A stretch of DNA of 20,837 bases from an uncultured Clostridia bacterium (lineage in GTDB: Bacteria; Bacillota_A; Clostridia; Oscillospirales; Oscillospiraceae): contig CAMGMW010000003.1 in the NCBI GenBank assembly GCA_946059285.1, forward strand, positions 1-20,837, in the 5' to 3' direction. Under the pieces are notes generated by a model. The model made no database searches. It was not told the DNA's origin and saw only the letters and a list, made by a program, of their open reading frames with translations. A program made the translations under genes and the position numbers. Positions 1-11,105 of this stretch are shown piece after piece; the first letter of the stretch is position 1; every line of letters begins with the position of its first letter.

Positions 1-1832
1 GCTCCACTTCCTCCAGCGGTCTGCACCATCTGGTCTATGAGATCGTGGACAACGCCATCGATGAGGCGCTCGCAGGCTACTGTAAGCATATCACCGTCAC
101 CATCAATCCCGGCGACACCATCACCGTCACGGACGATGGCAGAGGGATCCCCGTGGACATTCAGGCACAGACCGGCAGACCCGCCCTTGAGGTGGTCTAC
201 ACCGTGCTGCACGCCGGCGGAAAGTTCGGCGGCGGCGGCTACAAGGTTTCCGGCGGTCTGCACGGCGTCGGCGCGTCTGTGGTCAACGCCCTGTCTGAAT
301 GGCTGAACGTTGAGGTCCACAAGGAGGGCAAAATCTATCAGATGCGCTTCTCCCGCGGTCACATCACGCAGGAAATGTGCGTCATCGGCAACACCGACCG
401 GCATGGTACCGTTGTGACGTTCAAGCCGGATCCTGAGATGTTCGACACGCTGACCTATGACTATGAGATTTTGCACGCCCGGATGCGGGAACAGGCGTTC
501 CTCAACGCCGGTCTGCACATCACCATCACCGACGCAAGAGGCTTAGAGCCGGTTTCCGACGCCATGTGCTATGAAGGCGGTATCCGTGAGTTTGTCCAGT
601 GGCACAACCGCCACAAGACGGCGCTTCACGACAATGTGGTGTATATATCCGGCACAAAGCGCGATGCGCAGGCGGAGATTGCGCTGCAATACACTGACTC
701 GTATAACGAGACGATTGCCTCCTTTGCCAACAATATCCACACGCCCGAAGGCGGCATGCACGAGACGGGCTTCAAAACAGCGCTGACCCGCGTTATGAAC
801 GCCTACGGCACAAGGGTCGGCGTGATCAAAACCGACGCGGACAAGGTTTCCGGCGAGGATTGCCGCGAGGGCTTAACCGTGGTCATTTCCGTTAAGCTGA
901 CGGACGCGCAGTTTGAGGGGCAGACGAAGGCAAAGCTGGGCAACGCCTACATCCGCACGCTGGTGGATTCCATCGTGACGGAGCAGCTTTCCACCTATTT
1001 TGAGGAGCATCCGGCGGTGGCGCGGACAATCCTAGAGAAGGCAATGACTGCCAACCGCGCCAGAGAAGCCGCCAGAAAAGCAAGAGAACAGATCCGCCGC
1101 AAGACGGCGCTGGGTGGCGCCGCCATGCCGGACAAGCTGCGTGACTGCAACGAGACGGACCCCACGTTAACCGAAATTTATATCGTTGAGGGCGATTCCG
1201 CCGGCGGCTCCGCGACGCAGGGGCGCGATTCCCGCTTTCAGGCGATTTTGCCGCTCTGGGGCAAGATGCTCAACGTGGAAAAGGTGCGCGAGGACAAGGT
1301 GATCGGCAATGATAAGCTCCAGCCCGTCATTACCGCACTGGGTGCGGGCATCGGCGAAGATTTTAGTCTCGACAAGCTCCGTTATCACAAGATCGTCATT
1401 ATGGCGGACGCCGATGTGGACGGCAGCCATATCCGTACGCTGATGCTGACCTTTTTCTTCCGCTATATGCGCCCGCTGATCGAGCAGGGCTATGTCTATT
1501 CCGCCATGCCGCCGCTGTATAAGCTGACCAGAGGCAAGACCTCACGCGTTGCCTTCTCTGATGAAGAGCGGGACGCGATTTCCGCCGAACTGCGTGCGGA
1601 CAATCCCAACGCAAAAATCGACATTTCCAGATACAAGGGTCTGGGCGAAATGAATCCCCACGAGCTGTGGGAAACGACGATGGATCCGGAGCGCCGCACG
1701 TTAAAGCGCATCGAGCTGGAGGACGCGGTGAAGGCGGATGAGATCTTTACGCTCCTGATGGGTGAAAAGGTGGAACCGCGCAAGGAGTTCATTGAGCAAA
1801 ACGCCAGACATGTGGAGAATCTGGACTATTGA
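1..1832 (+). CDS. gyrB: DNA gyrase subunit B, 5'-truncated by the window edge
   Basis: ATP-driven subunit of type II topoisomerase (GyrA2GyrB2), which introduces negative supercoils. The reading frame is already open at base 3, so about 30-40 N-terminal residues lie outside; the GTG at 45 is internal. In the 609 visible residues, the GHKL ATPase comes first: the EIVDNAIDEAL helix with the catalytic Glu and Mg-binding Asn, then TDDGRGIP, then the glycine-rich ATP lid GGKFGGGGYKVSGG. The transducer follows, then the TOPRIM domain with EGDSAGG at about visible residues 396-402 and DADVD at 469-473, and the C-terminal GyrB tail (RYKGLGEMNP, ending NARHVENLDY). The TOPRIM stretch reads PLWGKMLNVEK where many homologues have PLRGK. 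The next gene is gyrA, which supports GyrB over ParE. The start and promoter are not visible. Confidence 0.97.
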   Translation, partial: STSSSGLHHLVYEIVDNAIDEALAGYCKHITVTINPGDTITVTDDGRGIPVDIQAQTGRPALEVVYTVLHAGGKFGGGGYKVSGGLHGVGASVVNALSEWLNVEVHKEGKIYQMRFSRGHITQEMCVIGNTDRHGTVVTFKPDPEMFDTLTYDYEILHARMREQAFLNAGLHITITDARGLEPVSDAMCYEGGIREFVQWHNRHKTALHDNVVYISGTKRDAQAEIALQYTDSYNETIASFANNIHTPEGGMHETGFKTALTRVMNAYGTRVGVIKTDADKVSGEDCREGLTVVISVKLTDAQFEGQTKAKLGNAYIRTLVDSIVTEQLSTYFEEHPAVARTILEKAMTANRAREAARKAREQIRRKTALGGAAMPDKLRDCNETDPTLTEIYIVEGDSAGGSATQGRDSRFQAILPLWGKMLNVEKVREDKVIGNDKLQPVITALGAGIGEDFSLDKLRYHKIVIMADADVDGSHIRTLMLTFFFRYMRPLIEQGYVYSAMPPLYKLTRGKTSRVAFSDEERDAISAELRADNPNAKIDISRYKGLGEMNPHELWETTMDPERRTLKRIELEDAVKADEIFTLLMGEKVEPRKEFIEQNARHVENLDY

Positions 1833-1868
1833 CCGGCTGGAAGCATGAAGAAAATACGCCTGTGATTG

Positions 1869-1890
1869 CGCGACCCGCGAACGGGTCGCG
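1869..1890 (+). other. GC-rich hairpin between gyrB and gyrA
   Basis: A perfect 9-bp inverted repeat (CGCGACCCG / CGGGTCGCG) with a CGAA loop lies in the 111-base gap between the gyrB stop and the gyrA start. No T-run follows, so it is not a typical intrinsic terminator. It may be an RNA-stability or processing element in a gyrB-gyrA transcript, but only the structure itself is visible. Confidence 0.6.
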
Positions 1891-1943
1891 GCAGTCCCGG
1901 ACGGAACAACGAAAACGATTTTCCTTATCAAGGAGGAAGTGTT

Positions 1944-4424
1944 TTGGCACATAAGAAGGACTACAAGCCGGAGGACATCCTGTTCCCGGAACAGGCGATT
2001 GTGACCTCTGAGCTTGTCCATGAAATGAAAAAGAGCTATCTGGAGTATGCCATGTCGGTCATCGTCGGGCGCGCGCTGCCGGATGTGCGGGACGGTCTGA
2101 AGCCTGTGCACCGCCGCATTCTCTACGCCATGTACGAAGACGGACTGACCGCCGATAAGCCATTTAAGAAATCCGCCACTTGCGTCGGCGATGTGCTGGG
2201 TCGCTATCATCCCCACGGCGACGCCTCCGTGTACGACGCGCTGGTGCGTCTGGCGCAGGACTTCTCCATGCGCTATATGCTCGTCGACGGACACGGCAAC
2301 TTCGGCTCCGTGGACGGCGATCCCCCCGCGGCCTACCGTTACACGGAGGCGCGTCTTTCCAAAATTTCAAACGAAATGCTGCGCGATCTGGACAAGGAGA
2401 CCGTGGACTGGGATCCCAACTTCGACGAAAGCCGCAAGGAGCCGAGAGTGCTGCCCAGCCGCTTCCCGAATTTGCTGGTCAACGGCTCGTCGGGCATTGC
2501 CGTCGGGATGGCGACCAACATTCCGCCGCACAACCTGCGGGAGGTCATCAACGCCTGCCTGTGCGTGCTGGACAATCCTGAGGCGACGCTGTCCGAGCTG
2601 ATGGAGCATATCCAGGGACCCGACTTCCCCACCCGGGGACTGATTTTGGGCAGAGCAGGCATCCGCGCCGCTTATGCGACCGGCAGGGGCCGCGTGACCA
2701 TGCGCGCCCGAACGGAAATGGAGGAATTCGGACAAAACCGCCAGCGCATCATCGTGACCGAGATTCCCTATCAGGTGAACAAGCGGATGCTCATCAAAAA
2801 TATGGCCGATCAGGTCAACGACAAGCGACTTGACGGCATTTCCGACATTCGGGACGAGTCCGACCGCAACGGCATGCGGATCGTCATCGAGCTCAAGCGT
2901 GAGGCGAATCCGCAGGTCGTTTTGAACCGTCTGTTTGCGCAGACACAGCTTCAGTCCACCTTTGCCATCAATATGCTGGCGCTGGTCAACGACCAACGCC
3001 AGCCGAAGGTGCTGTCCCTGCGGGAGATTCTGGACGAATATCTTGACCACCAGGAGCAGGTCATTCTGCGCCGTACCCGCTACGATCTGCGGAAGGCGCA
3101 GGAGCGCGCGCATTTGCTGGAAGGTCTGATCATTGCGCAGGAAAATATCGATGAGGTCATCCGCATCATCCGCTCCTCCTACGATAACGCAAAGGAAAAT
3201 TTGATGCAGCGCTTTGGTCTGTCTGAAGTACAGGCACAGGCGATACTGGACATGCAGCTCAAGCGTCTGCAGGGTCTGGAAAAAGACAAGCTGTTGGCGG
3301 AATACAGGGAGCTGGAGGAAAAAATCGCCTATTACCAGCGGGTCTTGGGCGACATGGAGCTGGTCAAGGGCATCGTCAAGGAGGAACTGACCGCCATCCG
3401 GGATAAGTACGGCGATGACCGCCGCACCGAGATCCAGGATGTCGAGGACGAGATCGACATCGAGGACCTGATCGAGGAAGAGGAGTGCTGCTACACGCTG
3501 TCTGACGCGGGCTACATCAAGCGCATGCCGGTGGATACTTACCGCGCCCAGCGCCGCGGCGGCAGAGGCATTTCCGGGCAGAGCCTGAAGGAAGAGGATT
3601 ATGTAAAGAACCTCTTCATCGCCTCGACACACGATTATGTACTGTTCTTCACCAACACGGGACGCGTCCACCGGCGCAAGGGCTACCTCATCCCGGAGGC
3701 AAGCCGTACCGCGAGAGGGACAAATATCGTCAATATCCTGCCGCTGGAGGAGGGCGAGCGCGTCACGGCAATGCTGCTGACCCGGGAATTCACCGACCAT
3801 GAATATCTGGCGATGGTTACCCGCAGAGGTACGGTAAAACGGCTGCAGCTCGACGCGATCCACACGGCCCGAAAGGCCGGCATCCGTGCCCTGTCTCTTG
3901 ACGAGGGCGACGAGCTGATCGCAGTGATGAAAACCACAGGAAGCGACAATCTTCTGCTGGCGACCCGAAAGGGAATGGCGATCTGCTTTGCCGAAACGGA
4001 CGTGCGTCCCATGGGACGCGACGCAACCGGTGTCCGCGGAATCCGACTGGAGGAAGATGACTGCGTCGTGGGCGCGGCGGTCGCCGCAGAGGGCAAGACG
4101 CTGCTCACGGTCACCGACAACGGCTACGGTAAGCGCACGCCTGTGGAGAGCTACCTCCGCGGCGAGGACGGCTCCCGTCAGCCGCAGAGCCGCGGCGGCA
4201 AGGGTCTGCGCAACTATCGTCTGACGGAAAAGACGGGTCTGGTCGCAGGCGCGGCGGTGGTGTCTGACACGGATGATATCATGCTGATCGAGTCCGGCGG
4301 TGTGATTTTGCGGACGCCCGCGGAGAGTGTCAATGTCTATCGCCGGGATACGCAGGGCGTGATCCTGATGCGCATTGAGGAGGGCAACCGCGTCATCGCC
4401 GTCCAGCGCATTGAGGAATCCTGA
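1944..4424 (+). CDS. gyrA: DNA gyrase subunit A, TTG start
   Basis: DNA cleavage and rejoining subunit of gyrase, 826 aa. The TTG at 1944 is chosen because AAGGAGG sits at 1930-1936 with a 7-base spacer and the protein then begins near the usual gyrase N-terminus; the frame stays open to 1866 but without a better start. Visible motifs: winged-helix/QRDR segment [10 protein letters not shown] (residues 90-98 region), catalytic Tyr133 in AYRYTEARL, the long coiled-coil tower, and a GyrA box QRRGGRG at 536-542 starting the beta-pinwheel C-terminal domain, which marks gyrase rather than ParC. The residue matching E. coli Ser83 is Ala94, while the Asp87 equivalent (Asp98) is kept. It lies 111 bases downstream of gyrB, probably co-transcribed. 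Confidence 0.97.
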   Translation: MAHKKDYKPEDILFPEQAIVTSELVHEMKKSYLEYAMSVIVGRALPDVRDGLKPVHRRILYAMYEDGLTADKPFKKSATCVGDVLGRYHPHGDASVYDALVRLAQDFSMRYMLVDGHGNFGSVDGDPPAAYRYTEARLSKISNEMLRDLDKETVDWDPNFDESRKEPRVLPSRFPNLLVNGSSGIAVGMATNIPPHNLREVINACLCVLDNPEATLSELMEHIQGPDFPTRGLILGRAGIRAAYATGRGRVTMRARTEMEEFGQNRQRIIVTEIPYQVNKRMLIKNMADQVNDKRLDGISDIRDESDRNGMRIVIELKREANPQVVLNRLFAQTQLQSTFAINMLALVNDQRQPKVLSLREILDEYLDHQEQVILRRTRYDLRKAQERAHLLEGLIIAQENIDEVIRIIRSSYDNAKENLMQRFGLSEVQAQAILDMQLKRLQGLEKDKLLAEYRELEEKIAYYQRVLGDMELVKGIVKEELTAIRDKYGDDRRTEIQDVEDEIDIEDLIEEEECCYTLSDAGYIKRMPVDTYRAQRRGGRGISGQSLKEEDYVKNLFIASTHDYVLFFTNTGRVHRRKGYLIPEASRTARGTNIVNILPLEEGERVTAMLLTREFTDHEYLAMVTRRGTVKRLQLDAIHTARKAGIRALSLDEGDELIAVMKTTGSDNLLLATRKGMAICFAETDVRPMGRDATGVRGIRLEEDDCVVGAAVAAEGKTLLTVTDNGYGKRTPVESYLRGEDGSRQPQSRGGKGLRNYRLTEKTGLVAGAAVVSDTDDIMLIESGGVILRTPAESVNVYRRDTQGVILMRIEEGNRVIAVQRIEES

Positions 4425-4520
4425 CGCCGAAAACGGCTTCTGTTTGCCGGTGTGGTATGGGTCGCTGGTCGCCTGATTTGTTGTTTCGACCGGTCAAAAT
4501 TCAACTGTAAGGAGCAAGCT

Positions 4521-5042
4521 ATGACACCGAAATTTGTTGCGGATACCACCATTGATGTAAAATGCCAGAAGGAGGCCTCTCTCGGCGCAATACCGCGCGC
4601 CTTTCGTTGGGTGACGCTGCTGTGCTGCGGTATTACCGTGATTCTGTTGGGTGTGACGGTCTGGCAATATATCGTCAACCGCTCCACCACGAACCTGTTG
4701 ATGATGCTGCTTTTGATCGCTGCGGCGGCGTATCTTGCCTATTCCCAGTTTTTTGGACCCAAAAAGGCGCTGCGCGACTGGGAAGAGGGCGTCATCAAGG
4801 CGTACGGTGTTTCCGCGCTGAAGGTCCATATAGAGTTTTATGAGCTGACCTTTGTGCAGACCATGGAGCAGAGGGATGAGGAGCTGGAGGGCGCATATTC
4901 CGAAGTGACGCAGATGCGGGAGACGGAGCATCTGTTTCTCCTGCGCAGCAGCAGCCGCCGGTGGTATTTTGTCGCGAAGGACGGCTTTACCGTCGGTACC
5001 GCCGACGAATTCCGCGAGTTTATCCGCTCGCGCATCGGATAA
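4521..5042 (+). CDS. YcxB-like two-TM membrane protein
   Basis: A 173-aa protein whose start is fixed by AAGGAG at 4509-4514 before the ATG at 4521. After about 28 mostly polar residues come two closely spaced hydrophobic segments (about residues 29-50 and 58-77, starting WVTLLCCGITVILLG and LLMMLLLIAAAAYLAY). A soluble domain of about 95 residues follows, rich in beta-type and acidic residues and ending in a WYFVAKDGFTVGTADEFREF-like stretch. This topology and the tail (Y..V..M.E....LL....YF..KDGF..G....F..F) match my memory of the YcxB-like C-terminal domain family, whose function is unknown. It lies between gyrA (97-base gap) and hemW; the hemW Shine-Dalgarno overlaps its stop codon, so the two are probably translated from one message. 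Confidence 0.7.
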   Translation: MTPKFVADTTIDVKCQKEASLGAIPRAFRWVTLLCCGITVILLGVTVWQYIVNRSTTNLLMMLLLIAAAAYLAYSQFFGPKKALRDWEEGVIKAYGVSALKVHIEFYELTFVQTMEQRDEELEGAYSEVTQMRETEHLFLLRSSSRRWYFVAKDGFTVGTADEFREFIRSRIG

Positions 5043-5053
5043 GGAGCGTCAGC

Positions 5054-6256
5054 ATGGCTTTTTTTGTGATGAAGCAATCAAATACCGCCAAACGGCTCGG
5101 CATTTATGTGCATATCCCCTTTTGCAAGAGCAAATGTGAATACTGCGATTTCTATTCCGTCGGCGGCAGTCGAGACCGCCGCACGACCGATGACTATATG
5201 CAGGCGTTGGCGGACCATATTCGCGAAACAGGACGGCTGGCGCCGGAGCATACGGTGGACACCGTCTATTTCGGCGGCGGCACGCCCAGCTTTTTCGGCG
5301 CGGAGAATCTGGAGAAAATCCTCGACGAGGTGCAGCGGAGATTCCATCTGCACCCGGAGGCTGAGATCACGCTGGAGGCGAATCCGGACAGCGTGACCAA
5401 GACCGCACTGAAAAAGTTTTTGCGTGCGGGCTTCAACCGCATCTCCATCGGGGTGCAGTCCGACAGCGACGAGATGCTCAAAAAGCTGGGTCGACCCCAC
5501 ACCTTTGAGCAGGCGAGACAGGCGGTTGTGCGGGCACGCGAAGTCGGCTTCGGGAATATCTCGCTTGACCTGATGTACGGTCTGCCCAACCAGACCCTGA
5601 CGGGCTGGAAGGAGACAGTGGAGCATGTGCTCGAGCTGAAGCCGGAGCATATGTCCTGTTATGCGCTGAAGGTCGAACCGAACACACCGCTGTGGAGCTA
5701 CAGAGACTGCGCCAATCTGCCGGATGATGATTTGCAGGCGGATATGTATCTGGCGGCATCGGAGCTTTTGCGGGATTACGGCTACGAGCATTATGAAATC
5801 TCCAATTTTGCGAAGCCGGGGTTCCGCTCCGCGCACAACATGAAATACTGGACGGGCGGGGAATATCTCGGCTTCGGTCCTACGGCGGCGTCTGATTTCG
5901 CCGGCAAGCGCTTCACCGCCGTGCGCGATCTGCGCGGGTATATCGACGGCATCGCCCGCCACGGAACGGTGCTCAGTGAGTGTGAGACCGTTCCTCTGCG
6001 GGAGCGTGCCGGGGAATATGTAATGCTTCGGCTTCGGATCGCCGAGGGCTTGGAGGCGCAGGAATATGAGCGGCAGTTTTTAATGCCGTTTGCGCCGCTG
6101 GAGCTGCTGCTGGAGCAGCTTTCCAAGCGCGGTCTTGCGGAGCGGGAGGATGAACGCTGGCGTTTGACGGAGCGTGGCTGGTTGGTGTCGAATCAGATTA
6201 TTCTTGCGCTCAACGAGGCGCAGGAAGCTTCCACCCCGTTGGCGCGAAAAAGATAA
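5054..6256 (+). CDS. hemW: HemW-type radical SAM protein (HemN-like)
   Basis: A 400-aa radical SAM protein. AAGGAG at 5041-5046, overlapping the upstream stop, sets the ATG at 5054. The cluster motif is Cys24-x3-Cys28-x2-Cys31 followed by DFYS (CKSKCEYCDF). HemW proteins share this form, whereas true coproporphyrinogen dehydrogenase HemN has a further Cys in the motif. Also visible are GGGTPS near 74-79 (SAM binding), EANPDSVT, RISIGVQS and a C-terminal HemN-type domain. Known HemW proteins bind heme and are proposed heme chaperones, and many are misannotated as HemN. In many Firmicutes hemW sits just upstream of hrcA on the same strand; here it is convergent with the hrcA-dnaJ operon and shares a hairpin terminator with it. 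Confidence 0.9.
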   Translation: MAFFVMKQSNTAKRLGIYVHIPFCKSKCEYCDFYSVGGSRDRRTTDDYMQALADHIRETGRLAPEHTVDTVYFGGGTPSFFGAENLEKILDEVQRRFHLHPEAEITLEANPDSVTKTALKKFLRAGFNRISIGVQSDSDEMLKKLGRPHTFEQARQAVVRAREVGFGNISLDLMYGLPNQTLTGWKETVEHVLELKPEHMSCYALKVEPNTPLWSYRDCANLPDDDLQADMYLAASELLRDYGYEHYEISNFAKPGFRSAHNMKYWTGGEYLGFGPTAASDFAGKRFTAVRDLRGYIDGIARHGTVLSECETVPLRERAGEYVMLRLRIAEGLEAQEYERQFLMPFAPLELLLEQLSKRGLAEREDERWRLTERGWLVSNQIILALNEAQEASTPLARKR

Positions 6257-6290
6257 CGGACGCACGCAGCGGTGCGCCCTGTATATATCA

Positions 6291-6330
6291 AAGGAGCCTG
6301 CCATCCGGCAGGCTCCTTATTATTTTGTTT
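6291..6330. terminator. Hairpin terminator between hemW and dnaJ (probably bidirectional)
   Basis: A perfect 12-bp stem (AAGGAGCCTGCC at 6291-6302, GGCAGGCTCCTT at 6307-6318) with loop ATCC is followed on the plus strand by the T-rich ATTATTTTGTTTT. It lies 34 bases after hemW and 1 base past the dnaJ stop. On the minus strand the following bases are only weakly T-rich (TTGATATATA), so termination is better supported for hemW. Confidence 0.88.
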
Positions 6331-7447
6331 TGTCAAAAAATTTCCTGCGTTTGGGATAGTTGGAATCTCCGCCGCTTTCCTCCAAGCGGCGCAGCAGCTC
6401 CTTTTGCTCTCTGGACAGGCGGCCGGGCGTTTCTACGACCACGGTGACGAATTGATCACCGCGTCCGCGTCCGTTGACAAAGGGAATGCCCTTGCCGCGC
6501 AGACGGAAGGTCGTTCCGGTCTGAGTGCCTTCGCCGACCGTGTAGCGCACTTTGCCGTCCAGTGTCGGAACATCCACCTCCGCGCCGCAGGCGGCCTGCG
6601 TAAAGGAGATTGGCATTTCGCAATAGACATCCTGTCCCTGACGCGTGAAGAGCGCATGGGGGCGGACGGACACGGTGACCATCAGGTCGCCGGAGGGACC
6701 GCCGTTGTAGCCAGCGCTTCCCTCACCCCGGACGCGGAGCGTCTGACCGTTGTCGATGCCGGCGGGGAATTTGACCTTTGTTTTGTAGTTGCGGCGCACC
6801 TTTCCTTTGCCCTTGCAGCGGGTGCAGGGGGTGCGGATGACCTTGCCGGTACCGCGGCAATCGGGGCATGCGGCGGTGGACTGCATGGTCATGCCCATGA
6901 AGCTCTGCTGTGTCCGTACGGTGCCCGTTCCGTTGCAGCGCATACAGGTTTCGGACTTCGTACCGGGAGCGGCGCCTGTGCCGTGGCATTGGTCGCAGTT
7001 CTCGATGCGGGAGGCTGAGATTTCCTTCTCCGTGCCGAAGGCGGCTTCCTCAAAGGTGACCTCGACATGGGCGGTTACGTCCTCGCCTTGTATGGGCGCG
7101 TTTGGATTCCGGCGGGAGCTTCTGCCGCCGCCGAACAGATCGCTGAAAATATCTCCAAAGCCGCCGAAATCCCCGAAGCCGCCGCCGAAGGGGCTGCCGC
7201 CGGGGTTAAAATTCGGGTCCACGCCCGCAAAGCCGTATTGATCGTATTTTGCACGTTTTTCCTCGTCCGAAAGCACGTCGTTGGCTTCGTTGATCTCCTT
7301 GAAGCGCTCCTCCGCGCCCGGGTCATGATTTACGTCCGGATGGTACTGGGCTGCCAGCTTGCGGTATGCGCGTTTAATGTCTGCCTCGCTGGCGTCCTTT
7401 GCAACGCCCAGCACCTCGTAATAATCTCGTTTATTTTCGTTCGCCAT
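6320..7447 (-). CDS. dnaJ: Chaperone DnaJ (Hsp40)
   Basis: A 375-aa co-chaperone that delivers unfolded substrates to DnaK and stimulates its ATPase. The J domain carries HPD at 36-38. A Gly/Phe-rich region follows (about 83-108). The zinc-binding domain has four CxxCxGxG units (CDQCHGTG starting at Cys151, then CMRCNGTG, CPDCRGTG, CTRCKGKG), and the C-terminal substrate-binding domains are complete, so this is a full type I DnaJ. The ATG at 7447 is preferred: AGGAGAGGTG lies just upstream, while a GTG at 7456 falls inside that SD stretch. It is the last gene of the heat-shock operon, separated from dnaK by a 97-base gap containing two GC-rich hairpins. Confidence 0.97.
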   Translation of the reverse strand: MANENKRDYYEVLGVAKDASEADIKRAYRKLAAQYHPDVNHDPGAEERFKEINEANDVLSDEEKRAKYDQYGFAGVDPNFNPGGSPFGGGFGDFGGFGDIFSDLFGGGRSSRRNPNAPIQGEDVTAHVEVTFEEAAFGTEKEISASRIENCDQCHGTGAAPGTKSETCMRCNGTGTVRTQQSFMGMTMQSTAACPDCRGTGKVIRTPCTRCKGKGKVRRNYKTKVKFPAGIDNGQTLRVRGEGSAGYNGGPSGDLMVTVSVRPHALFTRQGQDVYCEMPISFTQAACGAEVDVPTLDGKVRYTVGEGTQTGTTFRLRGKGIPFVNGRGRGDQFVTVVVETPGRLSREQKELLRRLEESGGDSNYPKRRKFFDKTK

Positions 7448-7473
7448 GCGATTCACCTCTCCTGGTGATTATG

Positions 7474-7536
7474 TAGGGCGGGGTTTCCCCCGCCCCTATG
7501 GGATACAGGATTTCACGGGCGGAGCGAGTCCGCCCG
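7474..7536. repeat. Paired GC-rich palindromes between dnaK and dnaJ, possible dispersed intergenic repeat
   Basis: Two hairpins lie side by side. One is 7476-7483 pairing with 7488-7495 (GGGCGGGG / CCCCGCCC, loop TTTC), extended by TA/TA past a bulged C. The other is 7516-7523 pairing with 7529-7536 (CGGGCGGA / TCCGCCCG, loop GCGAG). The GTAGGG-CGGGG-CCCCGCCC-CTA style resembles short palindromic repeats scattered between genes of many Oscillospirales genomes. That is from memory and no second full copy occurs in this window. In the operon mRNA both would form stable structures between the dnaK and dnaJ messages. Confidence 0.5.
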
Positions 7537-7544
7537 AAACAATA

Positions 7545-9452
<1,908 letters not shown>

Positions 9453-10019
9453 TTAGTTTGCCACTTTGACCATGGCGAAGCGGATGACCTGTTCGCCCAT
9501 GGTAAAGCCGGTCTGGAACACCTCAGCGATCACATTTTCGCCGAGCGTTTCGTCTTCGATGTGCATGACCGCGTTGTGCAGCTGCGGATCAAACGTCTCT
9601 CCCGCGGCGCCGAACGGCGCGATGCCAAAGGACTGCATGATTTTCGTCAGCTCGTTCATGGTCATCTCTACGCCTTTTTTGTATGCCCCGTCCGCCGTTT
9701 CGTTTTTCAGCGCACGTTCCAGGTTGTCATACACGGGCAGGAATTTCTTCACTGTTTCGGCTCTGGCGTCTTGATAGATGCGATCCTTTTCTCTGGCGGA
9801 GCGCTTGCGGAAATTCTCATATTCCGCCGCCAGTCGCAGATACTGATCCTGCTTGGTTTCCAGCTCCTGCCTGAGCTGTTCGGCCTCGGTCTGCACCTGT
9901 GCGGACTCCGGCGAGGCTTCCTGAACATCCTCCGGCGCGGTCTCCTGTGCACCATCCGCGGCTTCCGTCGGCGTATCCTGCACAGGCTGTTCTTCCAAAT
10001 CCTTCTTTTTCTTTGTCAA
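9453..10019 (-). CDS. grpE: Nucleotide exchange factor GrpE, TTG start
   Basis: A 188-aa nucleotide exchange factor that releases ADP from DnaK and acts as a thermosensor. The start is a TTG at 10019, preceded by GGAGGA and a 7-base spacer inside the end of hrcA; no ATG or GTG occurs before the conserved domain. The N-terminal ~65 residues are lysine-rich and then acidic/low complexity. A long helix/coiled coil includes the family pattern LAAEYENFRKR, followed by PVYDNLERAL, FDPQLHNAVM and the C-terminal beta domain with VFQTGFTMGEQVIRFAMVKV. Only 3 bases separate it from the hrcA stop, so translational coupling is likely. Complete, normal length. Confidence 0.96.
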   Translation of the reverse strand: MTKKKKDLEEQPVQDTPTEAADGAQETAPEDVQEASPESAQVQTEAEQLRQELETKQDQYLRLAAEYENFRKRSAREKDRIYQDARAETVKKFLPVYDNLERALKNETADGAYKKGVEMTMNELTKIMQSFGIAPFGAAGETFDPQLHNAVMHIEDETLGENVIAEVFQTGFTMGEQVIRFAMVKVAN

Positions 10020-10022
10020 GCC

Positions 10023-11081
10023 TTATTCCTCCGTTTTATCCTTTGCGTCGGGCAGCTCTGGCTTGGAGAACATCCGCCCCAGCCCTTCGGCAAAGTAACT
10101 CAGTCTTGCGGTGATCTGCGCGTAATCCATTCGCTGCGGACCAACTACGCCGATCATACCCTGCATCCCGTCTCCGATGTCAAAGCGGGTGACGACCACC
10201 GACGTGTCTTTCAGCTCCTGGGCGATGTTTTCCGGACCGACCAGAATCTGCACCGGGCTGTTGGGATCCAGCTTTGCGGGGAGATTGGAGATCGTTTCCT
10301 CATCCAGCGCACCGAGAATCTCCTGCGCCTTGCTCAGATCCTGATATTCCGGCTGCCCCAACAGGCGGTTCTGACCCGTCAGGAACACCTCTGCGCGGCG
10401 GCACTCCTCCAGCACATGCGTTGTAAAGTCCACGATGATGGGAACAAGGCTTGCGGCGGCGCCGGCGCTGCGGCTTACGCGGCTTAAAAGCTCCTGCGAG
10501 AACTGTTCTGCGGGAAGCTCCGTCAGACTGGCGTTCAAAACCGCGGACAGCAGTTTCAGATCCTGCTCCGTCACGTTCAGCGGCAGCTTGATGAGTTTGT
10601 TTTTCACCGTCTCATCCGAGGTCATCACCACCAGGATGAAGCTGCCGCGGTCTGCCATCAGAATTTCAAACCGGCGCACCGTTACAGTGTCGGCGTGGGC
10701 GGTGACGGCGTAGGCGGGAAGATTTGTGAGCTGAGAGACCAGCTTTCCCACGTGGCTCATCGCCTTGTCGAACTCCTGCATTCGAAGCTCCATTGCCTGA
10801 TTGATGCTCTGCGTCTCATCCACCGAAAGGCGATAGTCCTGCATCAGACGGTCGATGTAGAAGCGGTAGCCGGAGGGACTTGGGACTCTGCCCGCCGAGG
10901 TATGCGGCTGCTCAAGAAAGCCCAAGGTAGTCAGCTCCGCCATTTCATTGCGGATGGTGGCGGAGGAATAGTTCATGTCCGGCAAAGCGGCGATGGTTTT
11001 CGAGCCAACCGGTTCCGCGGTACGGATGTAAAGGTCTACAATCGCCTTCAGGATTTTCTGCTTCCGTTCGGAAAGCTCCAT
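10023..11081 (-). CDS. hrcA: Heat-inducible transcription repressor HrcA
   Basis: A 352-aa repressor of class I heat-shock genes that binds CIRCE. The N-terminal winged helix (about residues 1-75) includes EPVGSKTIA and SSATIRNEMAELTTLGFLEQPHTSAGRVPS, the family's recognition region. A GAF-like dimerisation domain and the conserved C-terminal GMQGMIGVVGPQRMDY segment follow. The ATG at 11081 has AAGGAGG 8 bases upstream. It is the first gene of hrcA-grpE-dnaK-dnaJ, with a promoter and perfect CIRCE immediately upstream, so it should repress its own operon. In Bacillus, HrcA activity depends on GroEL; groESL is not in this window. Confidence 0.97.
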   Translation of the reverse strand: MELSERKQKILKAIVDLYIRTAEPVGSKTIAALPDMNYSSATIRNEMAELTTLGFLEQPHTSAGRVPSPSGYRFYIDRLMQDYRLSVDETQSINQAMELRMQEFDKAMSHVGKLVSQLTNLPAYAVTAHADTVTVRRFEILMADRGSFILVVMTSDETVKNKLIKLPLNVTEQDLKLLSAVLNASLTELPAEQFSQELLSRVSRSAGAAASLVPIIVDFTTHVLEECRRAEVFLTGQNRLLGQPEYQDLSKAQEILGALDEETISNLPAKLDPNSPVQILVGPENIAQELKDTSVVVTRFDIGDGMQGMIGVVGPQRMDYAQITARLSYFAEGLGRMFSKPELPDAKDKTEE

Positions 11082-11105
11082 TTCCTCGACCTCCTTCTAC
11101 CGATT

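Noticed and set aside
2367..3863. 498-codon open frame on the minus strand opposite gyrA
   Set aside because: Antisense shadow of gyrA with low-complexity His/Gln/Leu-rich translation and no start signals.
4426..4437. GCCG-AAAA-CGGC hairpin after gyrA as a terminator
   Set aside because: Only a 4-bp stem followed by a broken T-run; too weak, and the next gene is close on the same strand.
6272..7018. 248-codon plus-strand frame opposite dnaJ
   Set aside because: It runs through the hemW/dnaJ terminator and antisense to dnaJ; Gly/Ala-rich shadow translation without a ribosome-binding site.
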